A stretch of DNA of 64,000 nt from JAGVSZ01 sp019137045 (GCA_046347635.1 JAXMFT010000010.1:124001-188000), one strand, 5' to 3'; numbered from the stretch's first letter, positions 10,080-18,826 are shown. Notes: generated by a model from the letters alone, not told the origin. Translations and numbers: made by a program.

Positions 10080-10271
10080 ATGGACAAGACCAGGCACAGC
10101 CGGAGGAACTTCCTGATCGCCGTCGGCGCCAGCGGCGCCGCGGCCGCGGCCGCGATCGGCGCGAAGGCCGCGCCAGCACCGGCGAACGCAGCGAAGAAGA
10201 CCGGGACCAAGCGGACCGGATACGAGCTGACCGAGCACGTCCGCCGCTACTACCGCACGACGCTGGTCTAG
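10080..10271 (+). CDS. formate dehydrogenase region Tat-signal small protein
   Basis: This 63-residue peptide is mostly a twin-arginine signal (HSRRNFLIAVGASGA, residues 6-20) followed by an Ala-rich segment and a short basic mature part ending YRTTLV. It matches the small protein family found only next to Fdh catalytic subunits (formate-dehydrogenase-region Tat target). A strong Shine-Dalgarno (GGAAGGAGG) lies upstream. It may co-export with or escort the Fdh complex; function not established. Stop codon is 15 bp before fdhA. Confidence 0.85.
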   Translation: MDKTRHSRRNFLIAVGASGAAAAAAIGAKAAPAPANAAKKTGTKRTGYELTEHVRRYYRTTLV

Positions 10272-10286
10272 AGCGAGGAGGGCGCC

Positions 10287-13235
10287 ATGCTGCTCACGAA
10301 GAAATCCACCGCCGCACCGGCCCCGCAGGCGCGCCTCGCGCGGAGCCTCTCCGGGACGCTCGCCCGCACCATCGACCGGCGCACGTTCCTCAAGCGCTCG
10401 GGCGTCGCGGCCGGCGCCGGGGCGTTCGCCTCGCAGCTGCCGTTCAACATGGTGGAGCGGGCCGAGGCGCAGGACAAGCCGGCCGCCGGCGGCAAGGTCG
10501 AGGTCAAGCGCACGGTGTGCACGCACTGCTCGGTCGGGTGCGCGATCGACGCGGTGGTCGAGAACGGCGTCTGGGTGCGCCAGGAGCCGGTGTTCGACTC
10601 GCCGCTCAACCTCGGCGCGCACTGCGCCAAGGGCGCCGCGATCCGCGAGCACGGCATGACCGAGCACTCGCACCGCCTCAAGTACCCGATGAAGCTCGAG
10701 GACGGCAAGTGGAAGCGCATCTCGTGGGACCAGGCGTACGACGAGATCTCGCAGAAGCTGCTGCAGATCAAGAAGGAGAGCGGCGCCGACGCGACCTTCT
10801 GGATCGGGTCCTCGAAGCACAACAACGAGCAGTCCTACCTGCTGTGCAAGTGGGTGCGCCTGTGGGGCACCAACAACACCGACCACCAGGCGCGCATCTG
10901 CCACTCCACCACCGTGGCCGGCATCGCCAATTCCTGGGGCTACGGGGCGATGACCAACTCGTACAACGACGAGCAGAACTCGAAGAGCCTGCTCTTCTTC
11001 GGCTCGAACGCGGCCGAGGCGCACCCGGTGTCGATGCTGCACACGCTGCACGCCAAGGAGAACGGCTGCAAGGTCATCGTCGCTGACCCGCGCTTCACCC
11101 GCACCGCGGCCAAGGCGGACAAGTACGTGCGCGTGCGCTCCGGCACCGACGTGGCGTTCCTGTTCGGCCTGCTGTACCACGTCTTCAAGAACGGCTGGGA
11201 GGACAAGGAGTACATCCGCGACCGCGTCTACGGCATGGACAAGGTCAAGGCGGAGGTGATGGCGAAGTACACCCCCGAGGCGGTCGAGGCGGTCACCGGC
11301 GTGCCCGAGAAGGAGATGTACGAGGTCGCCAAGATCCTGGCCGACAACCGGCCGGGCATGATCGTCTGGGCGATGGGGCAGACGCAGCACTCGAACGGCA
11401 ACGCCACCGTGCGCGCGAACGCGGTGCTGATGCTCGCGCTCGGCAACGTCGGGCGCCCCGGCGGCGGCTGCAACATCTACCGCGGCCACGACAACGTGCA
11501 GGGCGCGACCGACATCGGGCCGAACCCGGACTCGCTGCCGGCCTACTACGGGCTGGCGCCGGGCGCGTTCGCGCACTGGGCGCGGGTGTGGAACGTCGAC
11601 CCGAAGTGGATCGAGGCGCAGTACCCGCCGGGCACCATGAACAAGCCCGGCATCACCGTCTCGCGCTGGGCCGACGCGGTGCTGGAGAAGAACGAGCACA
11701 TCGACCAGGGTCCGAACGTCCGCGCGGTGATCTACTGGGGCCACGCGCCCAACTCGCAGACGCGCGGTCTCGACATGGTCGAGGCGATGAAGAAGCTCGA
11801 CCTGCTGGTGGTCATCGACCCGTACCCGTCGGCGACGGCGGCGATGTTCGCCATGGCGCGCAAGGACGGCGGCTACCTGCTGCCCGCCGCGACGCAGATG
11901 GAGTGCCCGGGGAGCGTCACGGCCTCGAACCGCTCGATCCAGTGGCGCGAGAAGGTGATCGACCCCCTGTTCGAGTCGCGCACCGACCACATGATCATGT
12001 ACCAGCTCGCGCAGAAGCTCGGCTTCGCCGACCAGCTCCTCGGCAAGCGCGACGGCAAGCAGAACATCAAGCTCGTGAAGGCCAAGGGCGGCATGGAGGA
12101 GCCCGACATCGAGGACATCACGCGCGAGTTCAACGCCGGGTGCTGGACCATCGGCTACACCGGGCAGTCGCCGGAGCGGATGCAGGCCCACATGCGCAAC
12201 ATGCACGTGTTCGACGTGAAGACGCTGCGCGCCAAGGGCGGCAAGGACGCGAAAACCGGCTACGACCTGACCGGCGACTACTTCGGCATGCCCTGGCCCT
12301 GCTACGGCACGGCCGCGATCAAGCATCCGGGCTCGCCGGTGCTGTACAACACGACGCAGCACATGATGGACGGCGGCAACACCTTCCGGGCCAACTTCGG
12401 CATCGAGCGGGACGGCGTGAACCTGCTGGCCGAAGACGGCGTGTACTCGAAGGGATCGGACCTCACCACCGGGTATCCCGAGTTCGACCACGTGCTCCTG
12501 AAGAAGCTCGGCTGGTGGGACGAGCTGACCGAGGCCGAGAAGAAGGAAGCCGAGGGCAAGAACTGGAAGACCGACCTCTCCGGGGGCATCCAGCGCGTCT
12601 CGATGAAGCACGGCTGCTCGCCCTTCGGCAACGCCAAGGCGCGCGCGGTGGTGTGGAACTTCCCCGACGGCGTGCCGCTGCACCGCGAGCCGATCTATTC
12701 GCCGCGGCCGGATCTGGTGGCGAAGTGGCCGACCCACGACGACGTCAAGGTCCTGTGGCGCCTGCCGACGCTGTTCAAGTCGCTGCAGCAGAAGAACGTC
12801 GAGGACAAGGTGGCCGAGAAGTTCCCCCTCATCCTCACCTCGGGGCGGATGGTCGAGTACGAGGGCGGCGGCGACGAGACGCGCTCCAACCCGTGGCTCG
12901 CGGAACTGCAGCAGGACTGCTACGTCGAGATCAACCCGAAGGCGGCCGCCGACCGCGGCATCCGCAACGGCGAGTACGCGTGGGTGAAGAGCCCGACCGG
13001 AGCGCGCCTCAAGGTGAAGGCGAGGGTCACCGAGGGGGTCGGCCCGGACACCGTCTTCGTCCCGTTCCACTTCGCGGGCTGGTGGCAGGGCACGGACATG
13101 CTGCCCTACTACCCCGACGGGGCGGCGCCGATCGTGCGCGGGGAGGCGGTGAACACCGCGACGACCTATGGCTACGACCGGGTCACCTTGATGCAGGAAA
13201 CCAAGACCACGCTTTGCCAGGTCGAGAAGGCGTAG
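10287..13235 (+). CDS. fdhA: formate dehydrogenase catalytic (alpha) subunit, cysteine type
   Basis: A 982-residue molybdopterin oxidoreductase that oxidises formate to CO2 with bis-MGD. Order of parts: Tat signal (DRRTFLKRSG at 30-39), 4Fe-4S site C78/C81/C85/C113, then the active-site loop RICHSTTVAG in which the metal ligand is Cys205 instead of selenocysteine, then bis-MGD binding domains and a C-terminal beta-barrel domain. No in-frame TGA is present. Export through Tat places the enzyme on the periplasmic side. Cofactor metal may be Mo or W; the tungstate importer 13 kb away makes W possible. Neighbours supply Fe-S and cytochrome b subunits. Confidence 0.95.
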   Translation: MLLTKKSTAAPAPQARLARSLSGTLARTIDRRTFLKRSGVAAGAGAFASQLPFNMVERAEAQDKPAAGGKVEVKRTVCTHCSVGCAIDAVVENGVWVRQEPVFDSPLNLGAHCAKGAAIREHGMTEHSHRLKYPMKLEDGKWKRISWDQAYDEISQKLLQIKKESGADATFWIGSSKHNNEQSYLLCKWVRLWGTNNTDHQARICHSTTVAGIANSWGYGAMTNSYNDEQNSKSLLFFGSNAAEAHPVSMLHTLHAKENGCKVIVADPRFTRTAAKADKYVRVRSGTDVAFLFGLLYHVFKNGWEDKEYIRDRVYGMDKVKAEVMAKYTPEAVEAVTGVPEKEMYEVAKILADNRPGMIVWAMGQTQHSNGNATVRANAVLMLALGNVGRPGGGCNIYRGHDNVQGATDIGPNPDSLPAYYGLAPGAFAHWARVWNVDPKWIEAQYPPGTMNKPGITVSRWADAVLEKNEHIDQGPNVRAVIYWGHAPNSQTRGLDMVEAMKKLDLLVVIDPYPSATAAMFAMARKDGGYLLPAATQMECPGSVTASNRSIQWREKVIDPLFESRTDHMIMYQLAQKLGFADQLLGKRDGKQNIKLVKAKGGMEEPDIEDITREFNAGCWTIGYTGQSPERMQAHMRNMHVFDVKTLRAKGGKDAKTGYDLTGDYFGMPWPCYGTAAIKHPGSPVLYNTTQHMMDGGNTFRANFGIERDGVNLLAEDGVYSKGSDLTTGYPEFDHVLLKKLGWWDELTEAEKKEAEGKNWKTDLSGGIQRVSMKHGCSPFGNAKARAVVWNFPDGVPLHREPIYSPRPDLVAKWPTHDDVKVLWRLPTLFKSLQQKNVEDKVAEKFPLILTSGRMVEYEGGGDETRSNPWLAELQQDCYVEINPKAAADRGIRNGEYAWVKSPTGARLKVKARVTEGVGPDTVFVPFHFAGWWQGTDMLPYYPDGAAPIVRGEAVNTATTYGYDRVTLMQETKTTLCQVEKA

Positions 13236-13247
13236 AGGAGGCGAGCC

Positions 13248-13868
13248 ATGGCGAGAATGAAATTCCTGTGCGACGCCGAGCGCTGCATCGAGTGCAACGG
13301 CTGCGTGACCGCCTGCAAGAGCGCGAACGAGGTGCCCTGGGGCGTCAACCGGCGCCGCGTCGTCACGATGAACGACGGCATGCCGGGTGAGCGCTCGATC
13401 TCGGTCGCGTGCATGCACTGCTCGGACGCCCCCTGCATGGCGGTGTGCCCGGTCGACTGCTTCTACAAGACCGAGGAAGGGCTGGTGCTGCACGACAAGG
13501 ACCTGTGCATCGGCTGCGGCTACTGCTTCTACGCCTGCCCGTTCGGCGCGCCGCAGTTCCCGCAGGCGGGCGCCTTCGGCCTGCGCGGCAAGATGGACAA
13601 GTGCACCTTCTGCGCCGGCGGCCCGGAGAAGGACAACTCGCCCGAGGAATTCGCCAAGTACGGCGCGAACCGTCTCGCCCAGGGCAAGCTGCCGGCGTGC
13701 GCGGAGATGTGTTCGACCAAGGCGCTGCTCGGGGGCGACGGCGACGTCATCGCCGACATCTACCGCCAGCGCGTCCTGATCCGCGGCAAGGGCTCGGAGG
13801 TCTGGGGCTGGGGCACCGCGTACGGCCCGGGCCAGCAGAAGCCGGCCGCCGCACAACCGAAGAGCTGA
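13248..13868 (+). CDS. fdhB: formate dehydrogenase Fe-S (beta) subunit
   Basis: A 206-residue ferredoxin-like electron-transfer subunit with cysteine sets for four 4Fe-4S clusters: C13/16/19/23, C55/58/63/67, C87/90/93/97 and C119/122/151/155. The arrangement is that of the Fdh3/FdnH-type beta subunit and takes electrons from the catalytic subunit to the cytochrome b. It has no signal peptide and is probably co-exported with the Tat-tagged alpha subunit. Unlike FdnH it lacks a C-terminal anchor helix, so contact with the membrane must come through the gamma subunit. RBS GGAGG sits upstream of ATG 13248. Confidence 0.93.
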   Translation: MARMKFLCDAERCIECNGCVTACKSANEVPWGVNRRRVVTMNDGMPGERSISVACMHCSDAPCMAVCPVDCFYKTEEGLVLHDKDLCIGCGYCFYACPFGAPQFPQAGAFGLRGKMDKCTFCAGGPEKDNSPEEFAKYGANRLAQGKLPACAEMCSTKALLGGDGDVIADIYRQRVLIRGKGSEVWGWGTAYGPGQQKPAAAQPKS

Positions 13869-13872
13869 CGCC

Positions 13873-14100
13873 ATGCCGATCCGCACGCTCGTCGCAGGTC
13901 TCGCCGCTGCCGTCGCACTCGGCCTCGCCGGGTGCGGCGAGAACCCGCAGGTCACCGTCTACAAGCAGGGCAAGTACCAGGGCAAGCCCGACACCAAGCC
14001 CTGGGACAGCCCGGAGTGGGGCGGGAAACAGGCCGACTGGGAGCGGGCCGTCAACAATCGCACCCTGTCCCAGAACGAGTACACCCGTACCGGCCAGTGA
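13873..14100 (+). CDS. small lipoprotein of the Fdh operon
   Basis: This 75-residue protein begins with a lipoprotein signal (LGLAGC lipobox, Cys at ~20). The mature part of ~55 residues is polar with a Trp-rich DTKPWDSPEWGGKQADWERA segment. It sits 4 bp after fdhB and 13 bp before the cytochrome b gene. Similar small lipoproteins occur at this place in Fdh3-type operons. Its role is unknown; a periplasmic subunit or assembly factor of the Fdh complex is the simplest guess. Confidence 0.78.
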   Translation: MPIRTLVAGLAAAVALGLAGCGENPQVTVYKQGKYQGKPDTKPWDSPEWGGKQADWERAVNNRTLSQNEYTRTGQ

Positions 14101-14113
14101 CGGAGGACGCGTG

Positions 14114-15184
14114 ATGAGGAGCCTCTCTTTCGGTGCGCCGATCGTCGCGGCGCTGCTCTTCTGCGCCGCGCCGGCGCTGGCGCAGCAGTCGCCTGCCCCG
14201 ACGAAGGCCGAGGAATCGGCCGCCACGCAGCAGGTCCAGCGGCAGCAGTCGCAGCCGCTGAACAACGCGCCCGTGTGGCGGGAGGTGCGCTCGGGCGAGC
14301 CCGGGTACACGACCGCCATGACGCCGGAGGCGGGCGTGCTCATTCAGAGCCGCGGCCAGACCTGGCGCGAGGCCCGGGTGCCGATCGCGTTCTGGGGCGG
14401 CTTGCTGGTCGCCGTGGCCATCGCCGGGCTGGCGGTCTTCTTCCTGCTCCGGGGACCGCTGTCGGTCGACGAACCGCCGACGGGCCGGTCGATCCTGCGG
14501 TTCACGCTCGCCGACCGCGCCGCGCACTGGCTCCTGGCGATCGCGTGGGTGATCCTCGCGCTCACGGGGCTCGTCCTGTCCTTCGGCAAGGACCTCCTGC
14601 TGCCGGTCATCGGCTACACGCTGTTCTCGTGGCTGGCGACCTTCTCCAAGAACCTGCACAACTTCGTCGGCCCCATCCTGATCGTCGCGATCCCGTGGCT
14701 GTTCATCCGCTTCGTGCGGGACAACGGCATCGGGGCCGACGACTTCAGGTGGTTCGTCAACATCGTCGGCTATTTCAAGGGGCACGAGCATCCGTCGCGC
14801 CGGTTCAACGCCGGCGAGAAGCTCGTCTTCTGGATCCTCCTCACCCTGCTGTCCACGATTCTCGTGCTCACCGGCCTGGTGCTGAACTTCCCGAACTTCG
14901 GGCAGGGGCGCGCGACCATGCAGAGCGCGAACATGATCCACATGGTCGCGGCGTACCTCGCCATCGCGCTCTCGCTCGTGCACATCTATCTCGGCACGAT
15001 CGGGATGAAGGGCGCCTACCAGGCGATGCGCACCGGCTACGTCGACGAGACGTGGGCGAAGCACCATCACCTGCGCTGGTACGAGGAGATCAAGGCAGGC
15101 AAGTCGCGGCAGCGCTTCGCGCAGCCCGGCGAGCAGCCGCCCGCGGCGGCGCGCGTCGATCCGTCCCGCACCGCGCGGGCATGA
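14114..15184 (+). CDS. fdhC: formate dehydrogenase cytochrome b (gamma) subunit
   Basis: This 356-residue membrane subunit should pass electrons from the Fe-S subunit to quinone. It starts with a signal-like helix (to residue ~23), a ~70-residue periplasmic stretch, a transmembrane helix near 93-112, and then the cytochrome b561-type domain (LADRAAHWLLAIAWVILALT and later helices). Candidate haem histidines lie in AAHW, KNLHN, NMIHM and LVHIYLG. A basic, His-rich cytoplasmic tail follows. ATG 14114 is chosen; an adjacent GTG 14111 is in frame. ATGA overlaps with the next small frame. Confidence 0.93.
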   Translation: MRSLSFGAPIVAALLFCAAPALAQQSPAPTKAEESAATQQVQRQQSQPLNNAPVWREVRSGEPGYTTAMTPEAGVLIQSRGQTWREARVPIAFWGGLLVAVAIAGLAVFFLLRGPLSVDEPPTGRSILRFTLADRAAHWLLAIAWVILALTGLVLSFGKDLLLPVIGYTLFSWLATFSKNLHNFVGPILIVAIPWLFIRFVRDNGIGADDFRWFVNIVGYFKGHEHPSRRFNAGEKLVFWILLTLLSTILVLTGLVLNFPNFGQGRATMQSANMIHMVAAYLAIALSLVHIYLGTIGMKGAYQAMRTGYVDETWAKHHHLRWYEEIKAGKSRQRFAQPGEQPPAAARVDPSRTARA

Positions 15185-15195
15185 AGGGAGGAGCC

Positions 15196-15501
15196 ATGAG
15201 GAAGATCGCATTGGTGTGCGCGGCGACGGCGCTCGCTTTCGCCGGGGCGGCGGCGGCCAAGCTGCCGGCGCCGACCGATGAGCAGAAGGCCGCCGCGGCC
15301 GCGGCCGCGGCGAAATCGGCGCACGCCGGCAAGGTCGCCGCGTACGAGCTGTGCGAATCGCAGAATCGCACCGCCGCGCGGTACATCGCCGCCGAGAAGG
15401 CGAAGGGCAAGACCGTCACGCCGCAGCTCACCCAGGCGTGCGTCAACCCCGGGCCGGCCCAGGCGGCGGCCGCGGCGCCCGCGCCGGCAGCGAAAAAGTA
15501 G
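15196..15501 (+). CDS. small exported Ala-rich protein at the end of the Fdh operon
   Basis: A 101-residue protein with a Sec signal peptide (cleavage near AAAA/KLPAP), an Ala/Lys-rich helix and two cysteines (ELCESQN, TQACVN) that could form a disulfide; the C-terminus is Ala/Pro-rich. An in-frame ATG at 15181 overlaps the fdhC stop, but GGGAGGAG lies between the two ATGs at the right spacing for 15196. Not recognised as a named family. Last gene before the operon terminator, so it is probably co-expressed with Fdh. Confidence 0.72.
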   Translation: MRKIALVCAATALAFAGAAAAKLPAPTDEQKAAAAAAAAKSAHAGKVAAYELCESQNRTAARYIAAEKAKGKTVTPQLTQACVNPGPAQAAAAAPAPAAKK

Positions 15502-15519
15502 TCCCGCTCGGGATTCACG

Positions 15520-15550
15520 CGGCGCCCGGTTGCGGGCGCCGTTTTTCTTT
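15520..15550 (+). terminator. rho-independent terminator of the Fdh operon
   Basis: Perfect 9-bp stem (15520-15528 with 15533-15541), loop GTTG, followed by TTTTTCTTT. It begins 18 bp after the last Fdh-operon stop and ends 15 bp before the sodC start codon. Confidence 0.9.
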
Positions 15551-15565
15551 GCGGAGGATCGACCG

Positions 15566-16084
15566 ATGAAGCGCAGCTTTCTGGCCGTCGCCGTCGCCGG
15601 CCTCGCTGCCGGATGCGCGATGGAACAAGGCAGCGGACTGAAGGCGGTCGCGCAGCTCGAGCCGACCAGAGGAAACAACACCACCGGCACCGTCGTGTTC
15701 GAGCAACGGGGCAGCAAGGTCCTGGTGAGCGCCGAGGTGCGCGGCCTCAAGCCGAACACGGAGCACGGCTTCCACGTGCACGAGAAGGGCGACTGCAGCT
15801 CGGGCGACGGGATGAGCACCGGCGGACACTTCAACCCGAAGGGCGTGCCGCACGGGCCGCCGAGTCGGGGACCGCACCACGCCGGCGACATGCCGGCGCT
15901 GAAGGCCGATGCGAACGGCCAGGCGAAGCTCGCGTGGGAGGGGACCGAGCTCACGCTGAGCGACGGCCCGGCGAGCGTCGTGGGCAGGGGCGTGATCGTG
16001 CATCGCGACCCCGACGACTACAGGACGCAGCCGACCGGCAATGCGGGCCCGCGGCTCGCGTGCGGGGTGGTCAGGCGCATATGA
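15566..16084 (+). CDS. sodC: Cu/Zn superoxide dismutase, lipoprotein
   Basis: A 172-residue periplasmic superoxide dismutase. Signal peptide with lipobox (LAAGC, Cys17), then the Cu/Zn-SOD fold with copper ligands in FHVHEKGDC and IVHRDPDD, the bridging His in GGHFNP, and zinc ligands in PHGPP and HHAGDMP. The C-terminal half has TQPTGNAGPRLACGVV with the conserved arginine and disulfide Cys. All catalytic residues are present. RBS GGAGG precedes ATG 15566. The Fdh terminator ends 15 bp upstream, leaving no room for an independent promoter downstream of it. Confidence 0.95.
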   Translation: MKRSFLAVAVAGLAAGCAMEQGSGLKAVAQLEPTRGNNTTGTVVFEQRGSKVLVSAEVRGLKPNTEHGFHVHEKGDCSSGDGMSTGGHFNPKGVPHGPPSRGPHHAGDMPALKADANGQAKLAWEGTELTLSDGPASVVGRGVIVHRDPDDYRTQPTGNAGPRLACGVVRRI

Positions 16085-16168
16085 TTGCGTGCGCGCCTGG
16101 ACCGCGGAGCGCAGCAGCCTCCGCGCGCCGTCATTGACGCGCGTCAGATCGGGTCCCGAACGCCGCAC

Positions 16169-16174
16169 TATACT
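16169..16174 (+). promoter_or_regulatory. candidate -10 element upstream of fumarase
   Basis: TATACT lies 35 bp before the fumarase start in the otherwise GC-rich 125-bp gap after sodC. No convincing -35 is found at 17 bp; TTGACG at 16134-16139 is too far. Only the -10 is supported. Confidence 0.35.
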
Positions 16175-16209
16175 CGGACCATCGCGCACCCTCTCATCCG
16201 AGGCTCCCC

Positions 16210-17724
16210 ATGACCGTCATCAAGCAGGAAGACTTCATCCAGTCGGTCGCCGACGCGTTCCAGTACATCTCGTACTTCCACCCGGCCGATTTCCTGCGCG
16301 ACCTCCACGCGGCGTACGAGCGCGAGGCATCGCCGGCGGCCAGAGACGCGATCGCGCAGTTGCTCGTGAACTCGCGCATGAGCGCCGAGGGCCACCGCCC
16401 GATGTGCCAGGACACCGGCATCGGGATCGCGTTCGTCCGCGTCGGCATGGACGTGCGCTGGCAGGCGACCCTGTCGCTCGAGGCGATGGTGAACGAGGGC
16501 GTGCGGCGCGCCTACACGCATCCGGACAACAAGCTGCGCGGCTCGGTGCTCGCGGATCCCGACGGCAGGCGCGTCAACACGAAGGACAACACGCCCGGCG
16601 TCACGCACGTGGAGCTGGTGCCGGGCGACAAGGTCGAGGTGATCGTCGCCGCGAAGGGCGGCGGCTCGGAGAACAAGTCGAAGTTCGCGATGCTGCTGCC
16701 GAACGACTCGGTGGTCGACTGGGTGCTCTCGGTGGTGCCGACGATGGGCGCGGACTGGTGCCCGCCCGGAATGCTCTCGCTCGGCATCGGGGGCACGCCA
16801 GAGAAGGCGATGCTGATGGCCAAGTGGGCGATGATGGAGCCGCTCGACATGCACGAGCTCAAGGCGCGCGGACCGAGAAACCGCGCCGAGGAGCTGCGCA
16901 TCGAGCTCTACGACAAGGTGAACGCGCTCGGCATCGGGGCGCAGGGGCTGGGCGGGCTCACCACCGTGCTCGACGTGAAGGTGGTCGACTACCCCACGCA
17001 CGCGGCCTCCAAGCCGGTGGCGCTGCTGCCGAACTGCGCGGCGACGCGCCACCTCCACTTCACGCTCGACGGCAGCGGGCCGGCGACGTTCGATCCGCCG
17101 AGCCTCGAGGACTGGCCGAGGATCGCGCTCGACGTCTCGACGGCGAAGCGCGTCGACGTGGACGCGCTGCGGAAAGCCGACCTCGCGCAGTTCGCGGCGG
17201 GCGACCGGCTGCTCCTGTCCGGGAAGATCCTCACCGGCCGCGACGCCGCGCACAAGCGGCTCACCGAGATGCTGGCGCGCGGCGAGAAGCTGCCGGTGGA
17301 CTTCGCGCACCGCTTCATCTACTACGTCGGGCCGGTCGATCCGGTGCGCGACGAGGTGGTGGGCCCGGCCGGCCCGACGACCTCCTCGCGCATGGACAGG
17401 TTCGTCGAGCCGATGCTGGCGCAGGCGGGCCTCATCGGCATGATCGGCAAGTCCGAGCGCGGCCCGGCCGCCACCGAGTCGATCAGGAAGCACGGCGCCC
17501 TCTACTGCATCGCCGTCGGCGGCGCGGCCTACCTCGTGTCGAAGGCCATCCGCGCGTCGAAGGTGGTCGCCTTCCCGGAACTCGGCATGGAGGCGATCTA
17601 CGAGTTCGAGGTCAAGGACATGCCGGTGATCGTCGCGGTCGATCCGGCGGGCAACGCGGTCCACAAGTCCGGCCCCGCCGAGTGGCGGGCGAAGATCGGC
17701 AAGATCCCGGTGGTCGCGGGCTGA
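16210..17724 (+). CDS. class I (4Fe-4S) fumarate hydratase
   Basis: Fumarase interconverts fumarate and malate in the TCA cycle. At 504 residues the protein has the single-chain class I architecture: N-terminal alpha domain with PMCQDTGIGIAFV (Fe-S Cys), a conserved KGGGSENKSKFAML segment and a further cluster Cys in MGADWCPPGM, then a C-terminal beta domain (GPTTSSRMD; GLIGMIGKSERG; KHGALYCIAVGGAAYL). Such enzymes are oxygen-sensitive. It converges on apbE with a GC hairpin between. Nearest E. coli relatives are FumA/FumB. Confidence 0.93.
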   Translation: MTVIKQEDFIQSVADAFQYISYFHPADFLRDLHAAYEREASPAARDAIAQLLVNSRMSAEGHRPMCQDTGIGIAFVRVGMDVRWQATLSLEAMVNEGVRRAYTHPDNKLRGSVLADPDGRRVNTKDNTPGVTHVELVPGDKVEVIVAAKGGGSENKSKFAMLLPNDSVVDWVLSVVPTMGADWCPPGMLSLGIGGTPEKAMLMAKWAMMEPLDMHELKARGPRNRAEELRIELYDKVNALGIGAQGLGGLTTVLDVKVVDYPTHAASKPVALLPNCAATRHLHFTLDGSGPATFDPPSLEDWPRIALDVSTAKRVDVDALRKADLAQFAAGDRLLLSGKILTGRDAAHKRLTEMLARGEKLPVDFAHRFIYYVGPVDPVRDEVVGPAGPTTSSRMDRFVEPMLAQAGLIGMIGKSERGPAATESIRKHGALYCIAVGGAAYLVSKAIRASKVVAFPELGMEAIYEFEVKDMPVIVAVDPAGNAVHKSGPAEWRAKIGKIPVVAG

Positions 17725-17746
17725 CGGCGCGCGGGGGCGCGCCGTC
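17723..17746. terminator. hairpin between convergent fumarase and apbE
   Basis: Perfect 10-bp inverted repeat (17723-17732 with 17737-17746, loop GGGG) starting within the fumarase stop codon region and ending 6 bp before the apbE stop. There is no T tract on either strand, so it is terminator-like rather than a textbook intrinsic terminator. Confidence 0.45.
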
Positions 17747-17752
17747 CGAACG

Positions 17753-18826
17753 TCAACCGCGCAGCGACGGGCCGGCGCCGAGCGCGGCGAAGGCCGGCGT
17801 CTGGCGGTCCTCGAATCCGCGCGCTTCCCGCAGGATGAAGTGAGCGGCGAGCCCCTGCGCCGCGGCGAGCGCGAACCCGCGCTCGGGGCCGAGCACGAAC
17901 AGCGCGGTCGACCAGGCGTCGGCGAGCGCGCAGTCGGCGTGGACGACGCTGACCGACGCGAGCCGGTGCGCGACGGGCGCGCCGGTCGCGGGGTCCATCT
18001 CGTGGCAGAAGCGCCGGCCGTCGTGCTCGAAGAAGATCCGGTAGTCCCCCGACGTGGCGAGCGACCCGTCGCGCAGGGGGACGATGCGGTGCACCTGCTG
18101 CGGCAGGGCGTCGGGACGCTCGATGCCGACGCGCCACGGCTCGCCGGCGGCGTTGTGCCCGCGCGTGCGGACCTCCCCGCCGGCCTCGACCAGGAAGTCG
18201 CTGAAGCCGAGCGCCTCGATCGCGTGCGCCGCCGCGTCGACCGCGAAGCCTTTCGCGATGCCGGACAGGTCGGCGCGCACGTCCGGACGCGACTTGGTGA
18301 CCGTTCCGGCCGGCGCGTCCAGCGCGAGCATCCGGTGGCCGACGCGCGCGCCGAGCGCGCGCCGCTCGCCGTCCGCGAGCACCCGGTGCCGCTTGCTCGG
18401 GCCGAAGCCCCAGGCGTCCACGACCGGCGCGACGGTGACGTCGAAAGCGCCGCCGGACGCCGCGCTCACCCGCTGCGCGGTCGCGAGCACCGCCAGGGTC
18501 TCCGCCGAGACGGCGAACGGCGTCGGCGCGGCGTGCCGGTTGAAGCGCGCCAGCTCCGAGTCCGCGCGGTAGGTGGACATGCGCGCCTCGATGCGCTCGA
18601 GCGCAGCGTACGCCGCTTCGCGCACCGCGCTCCGCCCGGCCGCGCTGAGGCCGGGCGCCACCACCTTCACCGTGTAGGTGCTGCCCATCGCGAGGCCGTG
18701 GAAGGCGAACGTGCGTTCGGCGCCGGCTGCGGCGCGCCGCCCGTCGCAGCCGGCGGCGAGCGCGGCCAGCGCGCCGCACCCCGCCTTGAGCAGGGCGCGG
18801 CGCGTCGTGCAGAGCGTGTCAGCCAT
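17753..18826 (-). CDS. apbE: FAD:protein FMN transferase (ApbE family)
   Basis: ApbE attaches FMN covalently to threonine in periplasmic or membrane flavoproteins such as NqrB/C and RnfG. The 357-residue protein has a lipoprotein-type signal (ALAAGC), the AMGSTYTVKV motif after it, RADLSGIAKGFAVD in the FAD-binding core, and the C-terminal DAWSTALFVLG metal-binding motif. ATG 18826 is chosen because the signal peptide begins there; a longer upstream frame has no homology. No Rnf/Nqr target gene is visible in the window. Confidence 0.92.
   Translation of the reverse strand: MADTLCTTRRALLKAGCGALAALAAGCDGRRAAAGAERTFAFHGLAMGSTYTVKVVAPGLSAAGRSAVREAAYAALERIEARMSTYRADSELARFNRHAAPTPFAVSAETLAVLATAQRVSAASGGAFDVTVAPVVDAWGFGPSKRHRVLADGERRALGARVGHRMLALDAPAGTVTKSRPDVRADLSGIAKGFAVDAAAHAIEALGFSDFLVEAGGEVRTRGHNAAGEPWRVGIERPDALPQQVHRIVPLRDGSLATSGDYRIFFEHDGRRFCHEMDPATGAPVAHRLASVSVVHADCALADAWSTALFVLGPERGFALAAAQGLAAHFILREARGFEDRQTPAFAALGAGPSLRG

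Noticed and set aside
10890..10920. Selenocysteine at the formate dehydrogenase active site
   Set aside because: The codon is TGC (Cys205) in RICHSTTVAG and there is no in-frame TGA.
10008..13955. A 1315-codon open frame on the minus strand opposite the Fdh genes
   Set aside because: Low-complexity Arg/Ala/Val-rich translation with no domains; a by-product of high GC at third codon positions of the real plus-strand genes.
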